Source of the DNA: Candidatus Blautia faecipullorum | Lineage (GTDB): Bacteria; Bacillota; Clostridia; Lachnospirales; Lachnospiraceae | Assembly: GCA_019115125.1 (NCBI GenBank) | Contig: DXEG01000008.1 | Span: 21,029 to 85,028 of the forward strand | Length of the DNA stretch: 64,000 nucleotides | Direction: 5' to 3' | Shown here: positions 18,108 to 26,161 of the stretch, piece by piece | Numbering within the stretch: the stretch's first letter is position 1 | Layout: each line of letters begins with the position of its first letter | Notes under the pieces: model-generated | What the model was told of the DNA's origin: nothing | Databases searched by the model: none | What the model saw: only the letters and a program-made list of their open reading frames with translations | Made by a program: the position numbers and the translations under genes

Positions 18108-19085
18108 ATGAAAAAAATGGTGTCTTTATTTGCAAAAAGAAATGAGCTCTACACAATGCTGAATGAGAAAGCGCGGATTTATGCGGCGGAAAAGGGAATT
18201 GATTTTGAATGGAAGCCAATGGAACCCTACACAGTTGAGGCTTGTATTGATGCCCTAAAGGATGCGGACTGCGGCCTGATCGATGTAGAGCCTTATGATG
18301 CGAAGATTTTTTCCCGAATATGTGAAAGGAACAAGCTGCTGATCCGTTTTGGCGTGGGATTCGACGCGGTGAATCTTGAGGATGCCGCAAAATATGGGAT
18401 CCGGATCGCCCGGACTCAGGGGGCAAATGCTTCGGCGGTTGCGGAGTACGCGTTGTTAATGATTCTCACTCTCCGGCGGAAGCTTATGGCTGGTATCCAA
18501 AGCGTAAGATGCGGAAGCTGGGAAAAGGAAGTGGGAAATGAAACAATTGGCGCAACGGTGGGAATTCTTGGATTTGGCGCGGTGGGAAAGGCATTCGCGA
18601 GACTTTTGGGAGGATTTGGCTGCCGTATTTTGGCTTATGATACTTACCAGGATCAAATTGCTGCTAAAGAGCTTGGAGTGGAATTTACAGATGCAGAAAC
18701 CATATTTCGTGAATGTGATTCCATCACTGTTCATTTGGCGTTAAATGAAAATACAAGGGGATTTGTAAATGAGGAAAGACTGGCGCTGATGAAAAAAGAC
18801 GCGGTGATCGTGAATACGTCCCGCGGTCCGGTGATCGATGATGCGGCATTATTGGCTGTCTTGAAGAACCATCAGATTGGCGGCGCGGGACTGGATGTCT
18901 TTGCCCAGGAACCGCTTCCGCTGGATTCAGAATATCTGACACTGGACAATATGATCTATTCTCCCCATGCGGCAAGCCAGTCCGTTCAGTCCCTATGGAA
19001 TATATATAAAACGGCGATAGATATTGCGGATGGATTTTTCACAGGTAATGAATCAGAGTTTGTAAAGAGATGCTGGCTGAACTGA
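18108..19085 (+). CDS. D-2-hydroxyacid dehydrogenase (NAD-dependent)
   Basis: A 325-aa member of the D-isomer-specific 2-hydroxyacid dehydrogenase family (phosphoglycerate, glycerate and hydroxypyruvate dehydrogenases). The NAD-binding motif GFGAVG is at 155-160. The catalytic Arg lies in VNTSRGPVIDD, the Glu in the DVFAQEPLP segment and the catalytic His in SPHAASQS. An Asp (AYD178) at the end of the second strand favours NAD over NADP. It would interconvert a 2-oxo and a D-2-hydroxy acid, linking the pathway to the 2-oxo acid chemistry of the lyase at 2938 (inference). AAAGGAG precedes ATG 18108. Confidence 0.87.
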   Translation: MKKMVSLFAKRNELYTMLNEKARIYAAEKGIDFEWKPMEPYTVEACIDALKDADCGLIDVEPYDAKIFSRICERNKLLIRFGVGFDAVNLEDAAKYGIRIARTQGANASAVAEYALLMILTLRRKLMAGIQSVRCGSWEKEVGNETIGATVGILGFGAVGKAFARLLGGFGCRILAYDTYQDQIAAKELGVEFTDAETIFRECDSITVHLALNENTRGFVNEERLALMKKDAVIVNTSRGPVIDDAALLAVLKNHQIGGAGLDVFAQEPLPLDSEYLTLDNMIYSPHAASQSVQSLWNIYKTAIDIADGFFTGNESEFVKRCWLN

Positions 19086-19112
19086 TACCTTAGCTGAAGA
19101 AAGGAGTTTATT

Positions 19113-21512
19113 ATGTATGAATTTAAACCATTGACAGACCGCATAAAAAAACTCAGAGAACGCTACAGGACGACGCCCGTAGTGCTGGACTCAGAGCATG
19201 CCCGTCTGGTAACAGAGGCATATAAGAAATATTCACATGAATGTGCAATTTTGAAGCGCGCCAAAATGATGTACTATATCTGCGAAAACCGGACGCTGAG
19301 GGTGGAAGAAGACGAACTGATCGTTGGAAACATGGGACTCCATTACCGTGGAACCAGTATCAACCCGGATTATGGAATGGAGTGGCTGATTGATGAATTG
19401 GATACCGGAGAATTTGATAAACGCGGCGTGCAGTTGGAGCACATGGAGCTGTCCCGGGAGGACCGGGAAGTTTTTCGGGAGATAGCTCCATTCTGGAAAG
19501 AAAACAGCGCTTCCGCTTTTATTGATAAGGCTTTTCCGCCGGGGTTTGAAACAGTTTTAGATGCCGGTGTTTTATCTCACAGAGTTAAAGGCAATGCAGA
19601 TATGCCCACAGGACATTTTTCTGCGAATTATGAAAAGCTTTTGTCCAAAGGCCTGTCCGCAATCCGCCAGGAAGCCACGGATAAACTGGACGCCATGTTT
19701 GGAAATATTCAGGCCGAAGATCCGGAGAAATATCTGTTCTACGAGGCTATGGTAATCATCTGCGACGCAATGATTCTGCTTGCAAAGCGTTATGCATCAC
19801 TTTGTTTAAGAAAAGCGGAGCAGGCGGAGGGAAAAAGGAAGAAGGAACTGCTGATCATGGCGGACTCTCTTAACCGTATTATGGCAAATCCCTGCGTCAC
19901 ATTTCAGGATGCAGTGCAGGCAACCTTTTTATACCAGCTTGTTCTGGCGCTGGATGGAAATCTTCATGGTCTTACATTCGGACGCTTTGACCAATATGCA
20001 TATCCATATCTTGAAAAAGATCTTCGCGAGAAACGCATTTCAGAAGAGTATGCCCAGGAACTCGTAGACTGCTTTTTTATTAAAATATGCGACATGTTCA
20101 AAGGCCGCTCGCATTTTGTTTCCCAGGGAGCGGGCGGATACACCTCGGGACAGCAGATGAGTCTGGGCGGAGTGGATAAGGAGGGAAAGGATGCTACCAA
20201 TAAACTTTCGTATATGCTTTTAGAAGCAAGCGCCCGTCTGGTACTGCATTCTCCGCCCCTTTCGCTGCGTATTCATAAAAATACGCCAAAAAAATTATGG
20301 GAATGTGCTACAGAATGTACCAAACGTGTCGGGGGGATCCCTACATTTCAAAATGACGATATCATTATTCCAATGATGGTTAGAGAAGGGTATACTCTTG
20401 AGGACGCCAGAGATTACTGTATCGTAGGCTGTGTAGAACCCTCGGGATCGGGAAATGATTTTCCTGCCTGCGGCGGGCCTCATGCAAAGTGCTACTTGAA
20501 TATGACAAATTGTTTGATCGTTGCCCTGAACGACGGAATAAATCCATTGAATGGAAAACAGAGTGGCCTTCATACAGGCAAGCTGTTAGAAATGACCAGC
20601 TTTGAGCAGGTGCTTGAGGCATATAAACGTCAGAATGATTATTTTGTTCAGTGGCATATCTCGCTTAATAATATGGCTGAGTATTTTACGCAAAAGCTTT
20701 TGCCATTGCCAGCGCTGTCTGTAACCCTGGATCATTGTATGGAATCCGGAAAGGACGCGACGGCAGGCGGGGCAAAATATAATGGCTGCGGAAGCGCGGT
20801 TATAGGCTGCGGAACAGTTGCAAACAGTCTTGCGGCGATAAAATGGGCAGTTTTTGATAAGAAAATCTGTACAGCACAGGAATTCTATCATGCGTGGATG
20901 GCGAATTGGAAAGGCCATGAGGAACTGCGGCAGAGAATCATTACTCAGGCACCCCACTATGGAAACGGATCCGAGGAGGCAGATCGTCTGGCTGCCTGGG
21001 CGATGGATATTTACGCACAGAAGTATAACAGCGGATCATTTATCAGAGGAAATCTCAAAGCAGGGCTTTTCTCGGTTTCCGGGCATATCCCGATGGGGAA
21101 AAGCACTTTTGCGTCCCCGGATGGCCGCCTGTCCGGAGAACCAGTATCTGACGGTATTTCACCCTCCCAGGCTACGGATAAAAAAGGTCCGACGGCAGTT
21201 CTTACAGGAGTTGCAAAGCTTAAACAAAGCCATTGTCCGAATGGAACGTTGCTGAATATGAAATTTCATCCGAAATCTGTAGAAGGCCAGGAGGGAATGG
21301 AAAAACTGATCCGTTTAGTGCAGACCTATTTTGCAGAGGGCGGTATGCATATCCAATATAATGTTATTGGATCGGATACTTTGAGAGCCGCCCAGAAAGA
21401 GCCTGACAGGTACAGGGATCTGGTGATCAGAGTGGCTGGATTTTCCGCCTATTTTGTTGAACTTTACAAGGATCTCCAGGATGATTTGATCAGTCGTACG
21501 GATCAGATATAA
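19113..21512 (+). CDS. Glycyl radical enzyme 3 (dehydratase/lyase class)
   Basis: A third glycyl radical enzyme, 799 aa. The catalytic loop is IVGCVEPSGSGNDF with Cys440 and Glu442, the GCVEP form typical of dehydratases and lyases. The radical motif is IRVAGFSAY with Gly776; the usual Tyr after Gly is Phe. It is related to the other two GREs along its whole length but has gaps against them in the N-terminal half and around residues 330-350, so it is a separate lineage rather than a recent copy. It sits in the operon with the activase and hydroxyacid dehydrogenase. AAAGGAG precedes ATG 19113. The substrate is unknown. Confidence 0.92.
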   Translation: MYEFKPLTDRIKKLRERYRTTPVVLDSEHARLVTEAYKKYSHECAILKRAKMMYYICENRTLRVEEDELIVGNMGLHYRGTSINPDYGMEWLIDELDTGEFDKRGVQLEHMELSREDREVFREIAPFWKENSASAFIDKAFPPGFETVLDAGVLSHRVKGNADMPTGHFSANYEKLLSKGLSAIRQEATDKLDAMFGNIQAEDPEKYLFYEAMVIICDAMILLAKRYASLCLRKAEQAEGKRKKELLIMADSLNRIMANPCVTFQDAVQATFLYQLVLALDGNLHGLTFGRFDQYAYPYLEKDLREKRISEEYAQELVDCFFIKICDMFKGRSHFVSQGAGGYTSGQQMSLGGVDKEGKDATNKLSYMLLEASARLVLHSPPLSLRIHKNTPKKLWECATECTKRVGGIPTFQNDDIIIPMMVREGYTLEDARDYCIVGCVEPSGSGNDFPACGGPHAKCYLNMTNCLIVALNDGINPLNGKQSGLHTGKLLEMTSFEQVLEAYKRQNDYFVQWHISLNNMAEYFTQKLLPLPALSVTLDHCMESGKDATAGGAKYNGCGSAVIGCGTVANSLAAIKWAVFDKKICTAQEFYHAWMANWKGHEELRQRIITQAPHYGNGSEEADRLAAWAMDIYAQKYNSGSFIRGNLKAGLFSVSGHIPMGKSTFASPDGRLSGEPVSDGISPSQATDKKGPTAVLTGVAKLKQSHCPNGTLLNMKFHPKSVEGQEGMEKLIRLVQTYFAEGGMHIQYNVIGSDTLRAAQKEPDRYRDLVIRVAGFSAYFVELYKDLQDDLISRTDQI

Positions 21513-21546
21513 AGAGAGGTGACCTGCTATAACTGAAAAAGGGCCG

Positions 21547-22896
21547 TTGCAGCATGAAGAAAATAAAATGGGAGTAAGGCCCGTTCCAAGACTGCTGATC
21601 ACTATGGCCGTGCCCATTATGATTTCCATGTTGGTACAGGCTTTATATAATATTGTGGACAGTATTTTTGTCGGGCATCTTTCGTCAGAGGCTTTGACAG
21701 CAGTTTCTATGTCCTATCCCTTTCAGACGCTTATTGTAGCAGTCGGCAGCGGCCTCTCCATCGGTATCAATGCATATTTATCCAGAAGCCTCGGAGAAGG
21801 AGAGCTAAAAAAAGCCAATGCGGCAGCAGTAAATGGAATATTTCTCAGCTTTGTGGTTTATGTGCTGTTTGCAATATTTGGAATATTTGGAAGCCATTTT
21901 TATTTTGCCGCCCAGACTGGTCAGAAAGAAATCATAAAATATGGAACAGACTATCTTTCGGTTTGCCTTACCTTTTCGTTAGGAGCTTTTATGCAGATGA
22001 CAATGGAAAGATTGCTGCAGTCTACCGGAAATACAGTGCACTGTATGGTCTGTCAGGGTGTCGGGGCGGTTATGAATATTGTTTTAGATCCGCTGCTGAT
22101 TTATGGATTGCTGGGATTTCCAAGACTGGAGGTTATGGGAGCTGCCGCCGCTACTGTGATCAGCCAATTTGTAGGCGCGTGTACGGGCTTGTACCTGAAT
22201 ATACGTAAAAACAGAGAAATCAGGTTTTACTTTAGGGGATTCAGGCCGGATTTTCCTATTATCTGGGAAATCTGTAAAGTAGGAATACCGACAATGATTA
22301 CACAGTCTTTGGCATCTGTCATGACTTTTTCGCTGAATCAGATCATGCTCATGTTTTCGTCGGTGGCAGTTTCAGTGCTTGGTGTGTATTTCAAACTTCA
22401 GAGTTTTGTATTTCTGCCGGTTTCCGGTATTACAGACAGCATGGTTCCTATCGTTGCCTATAACTATGGAGCAAAAAGAAAAAAGAGGATCACGGATGCC
22501 CTGTTTTTTGCCACGCTTGTTTCAACAATCATTCTATGTTTGGGTTCTGTGATGTTCCATATTGTACCGGAAACATTGATTGGGCTGTTCAGCACGGATA
22601 TACGGATGCTGAAGCTGGGAGTTCCTGCTGTGAAAGCAATTAGCCTGAGTTATGTATTTGCCGGGGTAACGGCGATTTTTCCGGCGTTCTTCCAGGCGCT
22701 TGGATATGCGGTATACAGTACATTGTTATCGGCAATACGCAGAATCGGCATTATCGTTCCGGTCTCCTGGATTCTGGCGTCGCAGTTTGGGCTTGGAGCT
22801 GTGTGGTACGCTTTTCCTATTGCCGAGTTTGTTACCATGACATTATGTTTCCTTTTGTACAGAAGGATTTACCGTTCAGTAATTAAAAAGATATAA
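21547..22896 (+). CDS. MATE-family efflux transporter (non-ATG start)
   Basis: A 12-helix multidrug and toxin extrusion protein of about 449 aa, with the family N-terminal pattern KMGVRPVPRLL then ISMLVQALYNIVDSIFVGHL. It exports organic cations or metabolites using Na+ or H+ gradients, here perhaps pathway side products. The start is unclear. In this frame 21547 is TTG with only a weak AAAGGG before it, and the first ATG (21568) has no ribosome site. A strong AGAGGTGA at 21514-21521 is ideally spaced for ATA at 21529, which would give xTEKGPLQHEENKMG. The last gene of the GRE3 operon. Confidence 0.85.
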   Translation: MQHEENKMGVRPVPRLLITMAVPIMISMLVQALYNIVDSIFVGHLSSEALTAVSMSYPFQTLIVAVGSGLSIGINAYLSRSLGEGELKKANAAAVNGIFLSFVVYVLFAIFGIFGSHFYFAAQTGQKEIIKYGTDYLSVCLTFSLGAFMQMTMERLLQSTGNTVHCMVCQGVGAVMNIVLDPLLIYGLLGFPRLEVMGAAAATVISQFVGACTGLYLNIRKNREIRFYFRGFRPDFPIIWEICKVGIPTMITQSLASVMTFSLNQIMLMFSSVAVSVLGVYFKLQSFVFLPVSGITDSMVPIVAYNYGAKRKKRITDALFFATLVSTIILCLGSVMFHIVPETLIGLFSTDIRMLKLGVPAVKAISLSYVFAGVTAIFPAFFQALGYAVYSTLLSAIRRIGIIVPVSWILASQFGLGAVWYAFPIAEFVTMTLCFLLYRRIYRSVIKKI

Positions 22897-22983
22897 AGCG
22901 CGGAAGAAAATACAGCCGATATATATCATAATTTTTAGTATTACCTATAAATGAAAAGGGGAAATTTTAAGGAGGAAAAAGCT

Positions 22984-23973
22984 ATGCTGACAAAAAGAGA
23001 AAATCTTATGGAAACCATTCAGGGAGGTCATCCAGACAGATATGTGAATCAGTACGAGGCGTTTCATATAGTTTCTAAGAATCCATATTCCGCTAATAAT
23101 CCGAACCCTGAATATGGCGGTAAGCCAGTTGTGAATGCATGGGGAATTATGAGAGCCTGGCCGGAAGGCACACCGGGAGTATTTCCGGTTCATGATGAGG
23201 AGCATACTGTCTGCAAAGATATTACAGAGTGGAAAAAATATGTAAAAGCGCCTTCCGTTCAATATACAGCCGAAGAATGGGAGCCTTACATCAAGATGGC
23301 AGAGGAAGTGGACCGCCGTGAATATTTTGTTACACATTTCTGCGCGCCGGGAATATTCGAACAGCTTCACAATCTTCAGGGGATGCAGGACTGTCTGATC
23401 AATTTTTATGAAGAACCGGAGGCGACGCAGGAATTAATTGATTATCTTGTTCAATGGGAACTGGAGTATGCAGAGGTGATCTGCAGATATCTGAAGCCGG
23501 ATGCTGTACTGCACCATGACGATTGGGGGAGCCAGATATCTACGTTTATGTCACCGGAAATGTTTAAGGAATTTTTATATCCCGGGTATAAGAAAATATA
23601 TAGTTATTATAAGAGCCATGGCGTACAGGTAATCGTTCATCATTCGGACTCTTATGGCGAAACCTTGGTTCCTTACATGATCGACATGGGGATCGATATA
23701 TGGCAGGGAGTTATGACCAGCAATGATATTCCCGGGATTATCGAGAAATATGGCGGAAAAATTACATTGATGGGCGGAATCGACAGTGCTTCCGTAGACC
23801 GGGAGGATTGGAACCAGGAACTGATTGCCCGGGAAGTGCGTAAATCCTGTCTGTCTTACGGTACAAGATATTATATCCCGTGCTGTACACAGGGACTTCC
23901 AATGAGTATTTATCCGGGAGTACATGAGGCGGTTACAGCGGAAATTGATAAAATGAGTAAGGAAGTTTTCTGA
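22984..23973 (+). CDS. URO-D-fold protein, candidate substrate:corrinoid methyltransferase
   Basis: A 329-aa protein of the uroporphyrinogen decarboxylase fold. The metal-site region differs from the gene at 3984: VHHSDSYGE (H219, H220, D222) replaces HxC, and a CC pair occurs at 300-301. HHDDWGS at 177-183 is the conserved barrel motif. URO-D-fold proteins of this kind occur as methyltransferase I of O-demethylase systems, which take a methyl group from the substrate to the corrinoid protein. That role would complete the set with the proteins at 8809 and 9710 (inference). The frame extends upstream to ATG 22951, but AAGGAGG at 22969-22975 points to ATG 22984. Confidence 0.7.
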   Translation: MLTKRENLMETIQGGHPDRYVNQYEAFHIVSKNPYSANNPNPEYGGKPVVNAWGIMRAWPEGTPGVFPVHDEEHTVCKDITEWKKYVKAPSVQYTAEEWEPYIKMAEEVDRREYFVTHFCAPGIFEQLHNLQGMQDCLINFYEEPEATQELIDYLVQWELEYAEVICRYLKPDAVLHHDDWGSQISTFMSPEMFKEFLYPGYKKIYSYYKSHGVQVIVHHSDSYGETLVPYMIDMGIDIWQGVMTSNDIPGIIEKYGGKITLMGGIDSASVDREDWNQELIAREVRKSCLSYGTRYYIPCCTQGLPMSIYPGVHEAVTAEIDKMSKEVF

Positions 23974-24154
23974 TTGTTTTTGATTTATTTCCGCGTAATA
24001 TGACTAAATGAATGAGAGGAAGTTTGTCATATGTGAGCAGGCGGCAGTTTTTTTGGCATAAAATGACAGAAATTTTTGGAAAACAAGTTGCATTTCAATT
24101 TGTAATTGGCTAAGATAAAGTATAAGCATTTTTTGGAAATAATTGGAGATCAGC

Positions 24155-25150
24155 ATGACTATATATGATATTGCCAAACTAGCTGGAGTATCCGCCAGTA
24201 CAGTGTCCAGAGTGATCAATAATAAGAAGGGCGTAGGAGAAAAAAAGCGCAGGGAAATAGAAGAGCTGCTCGAAAAACTTCATTACATACCGGACGAAAA
24301 CGCCCGTAACCTTGTGACACAGAAAACACATATGATCGGAATACTCATGGATGACCTTCAGTCGCGCCATATGAATACAGGTACCGTTGATATTCAGAAT
24401 GTAATTCTGCGGGCCGGCTATTATTGCTTCATCAAATATATTGGTCAGGGGGAGAACGCCCTGGAGGAATCAATTAAAGATATGGCAATGAAAAGAGTGG
24501 AGGGTGTTTTGTTGATGGGAGTTACTTTCCATAATCACCAACTTCTGGAAAAGGCTCTGAGGAAATATCTGAGAGATATCCCGGTTATTCTTGTACACCA
24601 GACGAAACGCCCGCAGATGGACAATGTCTATGCGGTAGGCGCGGATGAGAGCGAAGGTATCAGAAGATGTGTGAGGAAACTTGCTGACCGTGGAAGAAGA
24701 AATCTGGTACTTGTGATCGATAAAGGCAGAACCAGTAAGAAATTGATCAGAGATTCATTTATGGAAGCAGTCAGGAATATACCGGGTATAGAGGGACATG
24801 TTTATATGGAGGTGGACGCCACAAGATCCGGAGGGGAAGGTATTGTAGAAACAATTTTAGAAGATACCCCCGGCGTTGACGGAATGCTTTGTGTAAACGA
24901 CAGTATTGCGATTGGGACAATTTATGGTATGCAGAGCAAAGGTAAAAGAGTACCGGAAGACATTTCTGTAATAGGCGAGGATAATTCGGAATTGTGTGAA
25001 GCTTGTAAACCGCGGCTGACATCTATGGATACTATGCTGAGATTATCCACCGTTTTGTCCGCCCATCTTCTTACAGATATTCTTGATGGAAGAACCCGTA
25101 ACCATCAGACCACAATGGAAATGGAAATTATAGACCGGGAAACGGTATGA
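24155..25150 (+). CDS. LacI-family transcriptional regulator
   Basis: A 331-aa regulator. The LacI helix-turn-helix reads YDIAKLAGVSASTVSRVIN from residue 3 and the hinge NARNLVTQKT follows. The periplasmic-binding-protein-like effector domain fills the rest. A TTG-initiated longer frame exists from 24143, but GGAG at 24145-24148 fits ATG 24155. LacI proteins usually sense a sugar or related small molecule and repress nearby operons. AA-N-CG-N-TT cores before the dehydrogenase (4992) and first GRE (6224) are candidate targets. It is followed by a strong hairpin, so it closes the catabolic locus. Confidence 0.9.
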   Translation: MTIYDIAKLAGVSASTVSRVINNKKGVGEKKRREIEELLEKLHYIPDENARNLVTQKTHMIGILMDDLQSRHMNTGTVDIQNVILRAGYYCFIKYIGQGENALEESIKDMAMKRVEGVLLMGVTFHNHQLLEKALRKYLRDIPVILVHQTKRPQMDNVYAVGADESEGIRRCVRKLADRGRRNLVLVIDKGRTSKKLIRDSFMEAVRNIPGIEGHVYMEVDATRSGGEGIVETILEDTPGVDGMLCVNDSIAIGTIYGMQSKGKRVPEDISVIGEDNSELCEACKPRLTSMDTMLRLSTVLSAHLLTDILDGRTRNHQTTMEMEIIDRETV

Positions 25151-25219
25151 GTCAGATGTGACAGCGGAGAGCAAAACGGAATCCCATACATTCTATATAA
25201 GGATCATGAAACATTTTTC

Positions 25220-25266
25220 AGCTAAGGCCGGCAAACTGCCTATTCTGCAGTCTGCCGGCCTTAGCT
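25220..25266 (+). terminator. Strong hairpin closing the catabolic locus
   Basis: A perfect 14-bp stem AGCTAAGGCCGGCA/TGCCGGCCTTAGCT with a short inner ACTGC/GCAGT stem. The following sequence is AT-rich but not a clean T run, so termination may be only partly intrinsic. Confidence 0.7.
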
Positions 25267-25321
25267 TGTAATTATAAATTTGATAAATGATAATATTTCT
25301 ATATTGTAAGAAAATTGAATT

Positions 25322-25378
25322 GGTTAATATATTGTCTAGTTCTTGATAAAATCTTAAGAATAAGATAATATATTATCT
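25322..25378 (+). promoter_or_regulatory. HipB promoter with overlapping palindromic operators
   Basis: TTGATA (25343-25348), a 17-base spacer and TAATAT (25366-25371) form the promoter. A perfect 16-bp palindrome AGATAATATATTATCT (25363-25378) overlaps the -10, and a second copy with 13 of 16 matches lies at 25322-25337. The start codon comes 8 bases after the -10 with no ribosome site, so the transcript may be leaderless. The layout fits autorepression by the HipB-like protein. Confidence 0.6.
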
Positions 25379-25663
25379 ATGAATAGTTATATTTTAAATA
25401 AGAAAACACCAAAAGAAATAGATATGCAGATTGCAGAACGAATTCGTAATATTCGCAGGCGAAGAAAAATTTCCCAGCAAAGGCTGAGTGAAAAATCGGG
25501 TGTCAGTCTGGGATCTTTAAAACGATTTGAGAGTACGGGGGAGATTTCGTTAATTTCGCTGACAAAAATAGCAGTGGCGTTGGAATTGGAGAATGAGCTG
25601 GAAGATCTGTTTGAAAATGTTCCGTTTTTTTCTATCGAGGAGATATTAAATGAAGGAAAGTAA
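25379..25663 (+). CDS. hipB: HipB-like XRE-family antitoxin/repressor
   Basis: A 94-aa Cro/C1-type DNA-binding protein. The helix-turn-helix reads ISQQRLSEKSGVSLGSLKRF at about residues 31-50, followed by an acidic ELENELEDLF segment. The pattern AERIRNIRRRRKISQQ...GSLKRFE is that of HipB-type antitoxins that precede hipA. HipB proteins bind HipA kinase and repress their own operon. Here the frame is intact while the downstream hipA is deleted, and the operators are kept, so it may survive as a free-standing autorepressor. The 3' end overlaps the hipA start codon by 14 bases. Confidence 0.8.
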   Translation: MNSYILNKKTPKEIDMQIAERIRNIRRRRKISQQRLSEKSGVSLGSLKRFESTGEISLISLTKIAVALELENELEDLFENVPFFSIEEILNEGK

Positions 25664-25993
25664 AAAATTAAATGTAACTTACCGTGAGAGAAACTTCTCA
25701 TAGGATTCCAAATTTGGATTATGATATATTGATGAAGCTGACTCTGGAGCTGACAAAAGACTTTTCTGAAGCGCTGGGTATTATCGCCTGCGTATGACCT
25801 CACTTACAGTTATTCTTTGGGTGGAGAGCATGCAGCTACAATACATGGAAATGGAAAGAATCCAGGCATAGAAGATCTTTTGAATACGGCGGAAGCTATA
25901 GGTATGGACAGAAAGAAGGCCAGGATCCTTGCCGTCAGGATCAGAGATTGCGTGGAGGAAAGACTTGGCAGGTATTTGCGAAGCGGCGAATGA
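25650..25993 (+). pseudogene. hipA: hipA kinase toxin remnant with two internal deletions
   Basis: Three HipA pieces survive in three frames. ATG 25650 begins MKESKKLNVTYRE. From 25693 another frame reads TSHRIPNLDYDILMKLTLEL and continues to about 25773. From about 25778 a third frame reads VLSPAYDLTYSYSLGGEH, continues through HGNGKNPGIEDLL and ends RLGRYLRSGE at stop 25991-25993. The order matches HipA from N- to C-terminus, but most of the N-terminal half and the catalytic H-N-R-D-D-H segment between the last two pieces are missing. The kinase cannot be active. Confidence 0.85.
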
Positions 25994-26063
25994 GCAGTGT
26001 TTCTGTTTATGGATCTCTGAAAATTGTACAGACAGGGAATGTTCCAATGATTAAAATTTTGTG

Positions 26064-26094
26064 TTGACCTAAACCTGACTTCAGGTTATATAAT
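26064..26094 (+). promoter_or_regulatory. MerR-type promoter with 19-bp spacer and central dyad
   Basis: TTGACC (26064-26069) and TATAAT (26089-26094) are 19 bases apart. A perfect dyad AACCTGA-CT-TCAGGTT fills 26072-26087 between them. An over-long spacer with a central dyad is the hallmark of promoters that MerR-family activators untwist. It drives the aldo/keto reductase gene. No MerR gene is adjacent; the one at 50215 is 24 kb away. Confidence 0.75.
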
Positions 26095-26161
26095 AGATTT
26101 AACCGCCGGGCACGGCCGCAGAAGTCCGGGCGGGTAAATAGAAGAAATGGAGGTAAGCACA

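Noticed and set aside
6273-21512. Pyruvate formate-lyase identity for the GREs
   Set aside because: They lack the adjacent Cys-Cys pair of PFL and instead have Cys-x-Glu loops, so a dehydratase/lyase class is favoured.
6273-22896. A microcompartment locus
   Set aside because: No shell-protein genes and no N-terminal targeting extensions on the GREs or alcohol dehydrogenase were found.
3984-23973. HemE (haem biosynthesis) identity for the two URO-D-fold proteins
   Set aside because: They sit in a catabolic locus without other haem genes, and the 3984 protein has the HxC...C zinc pattern of methyltransferases.
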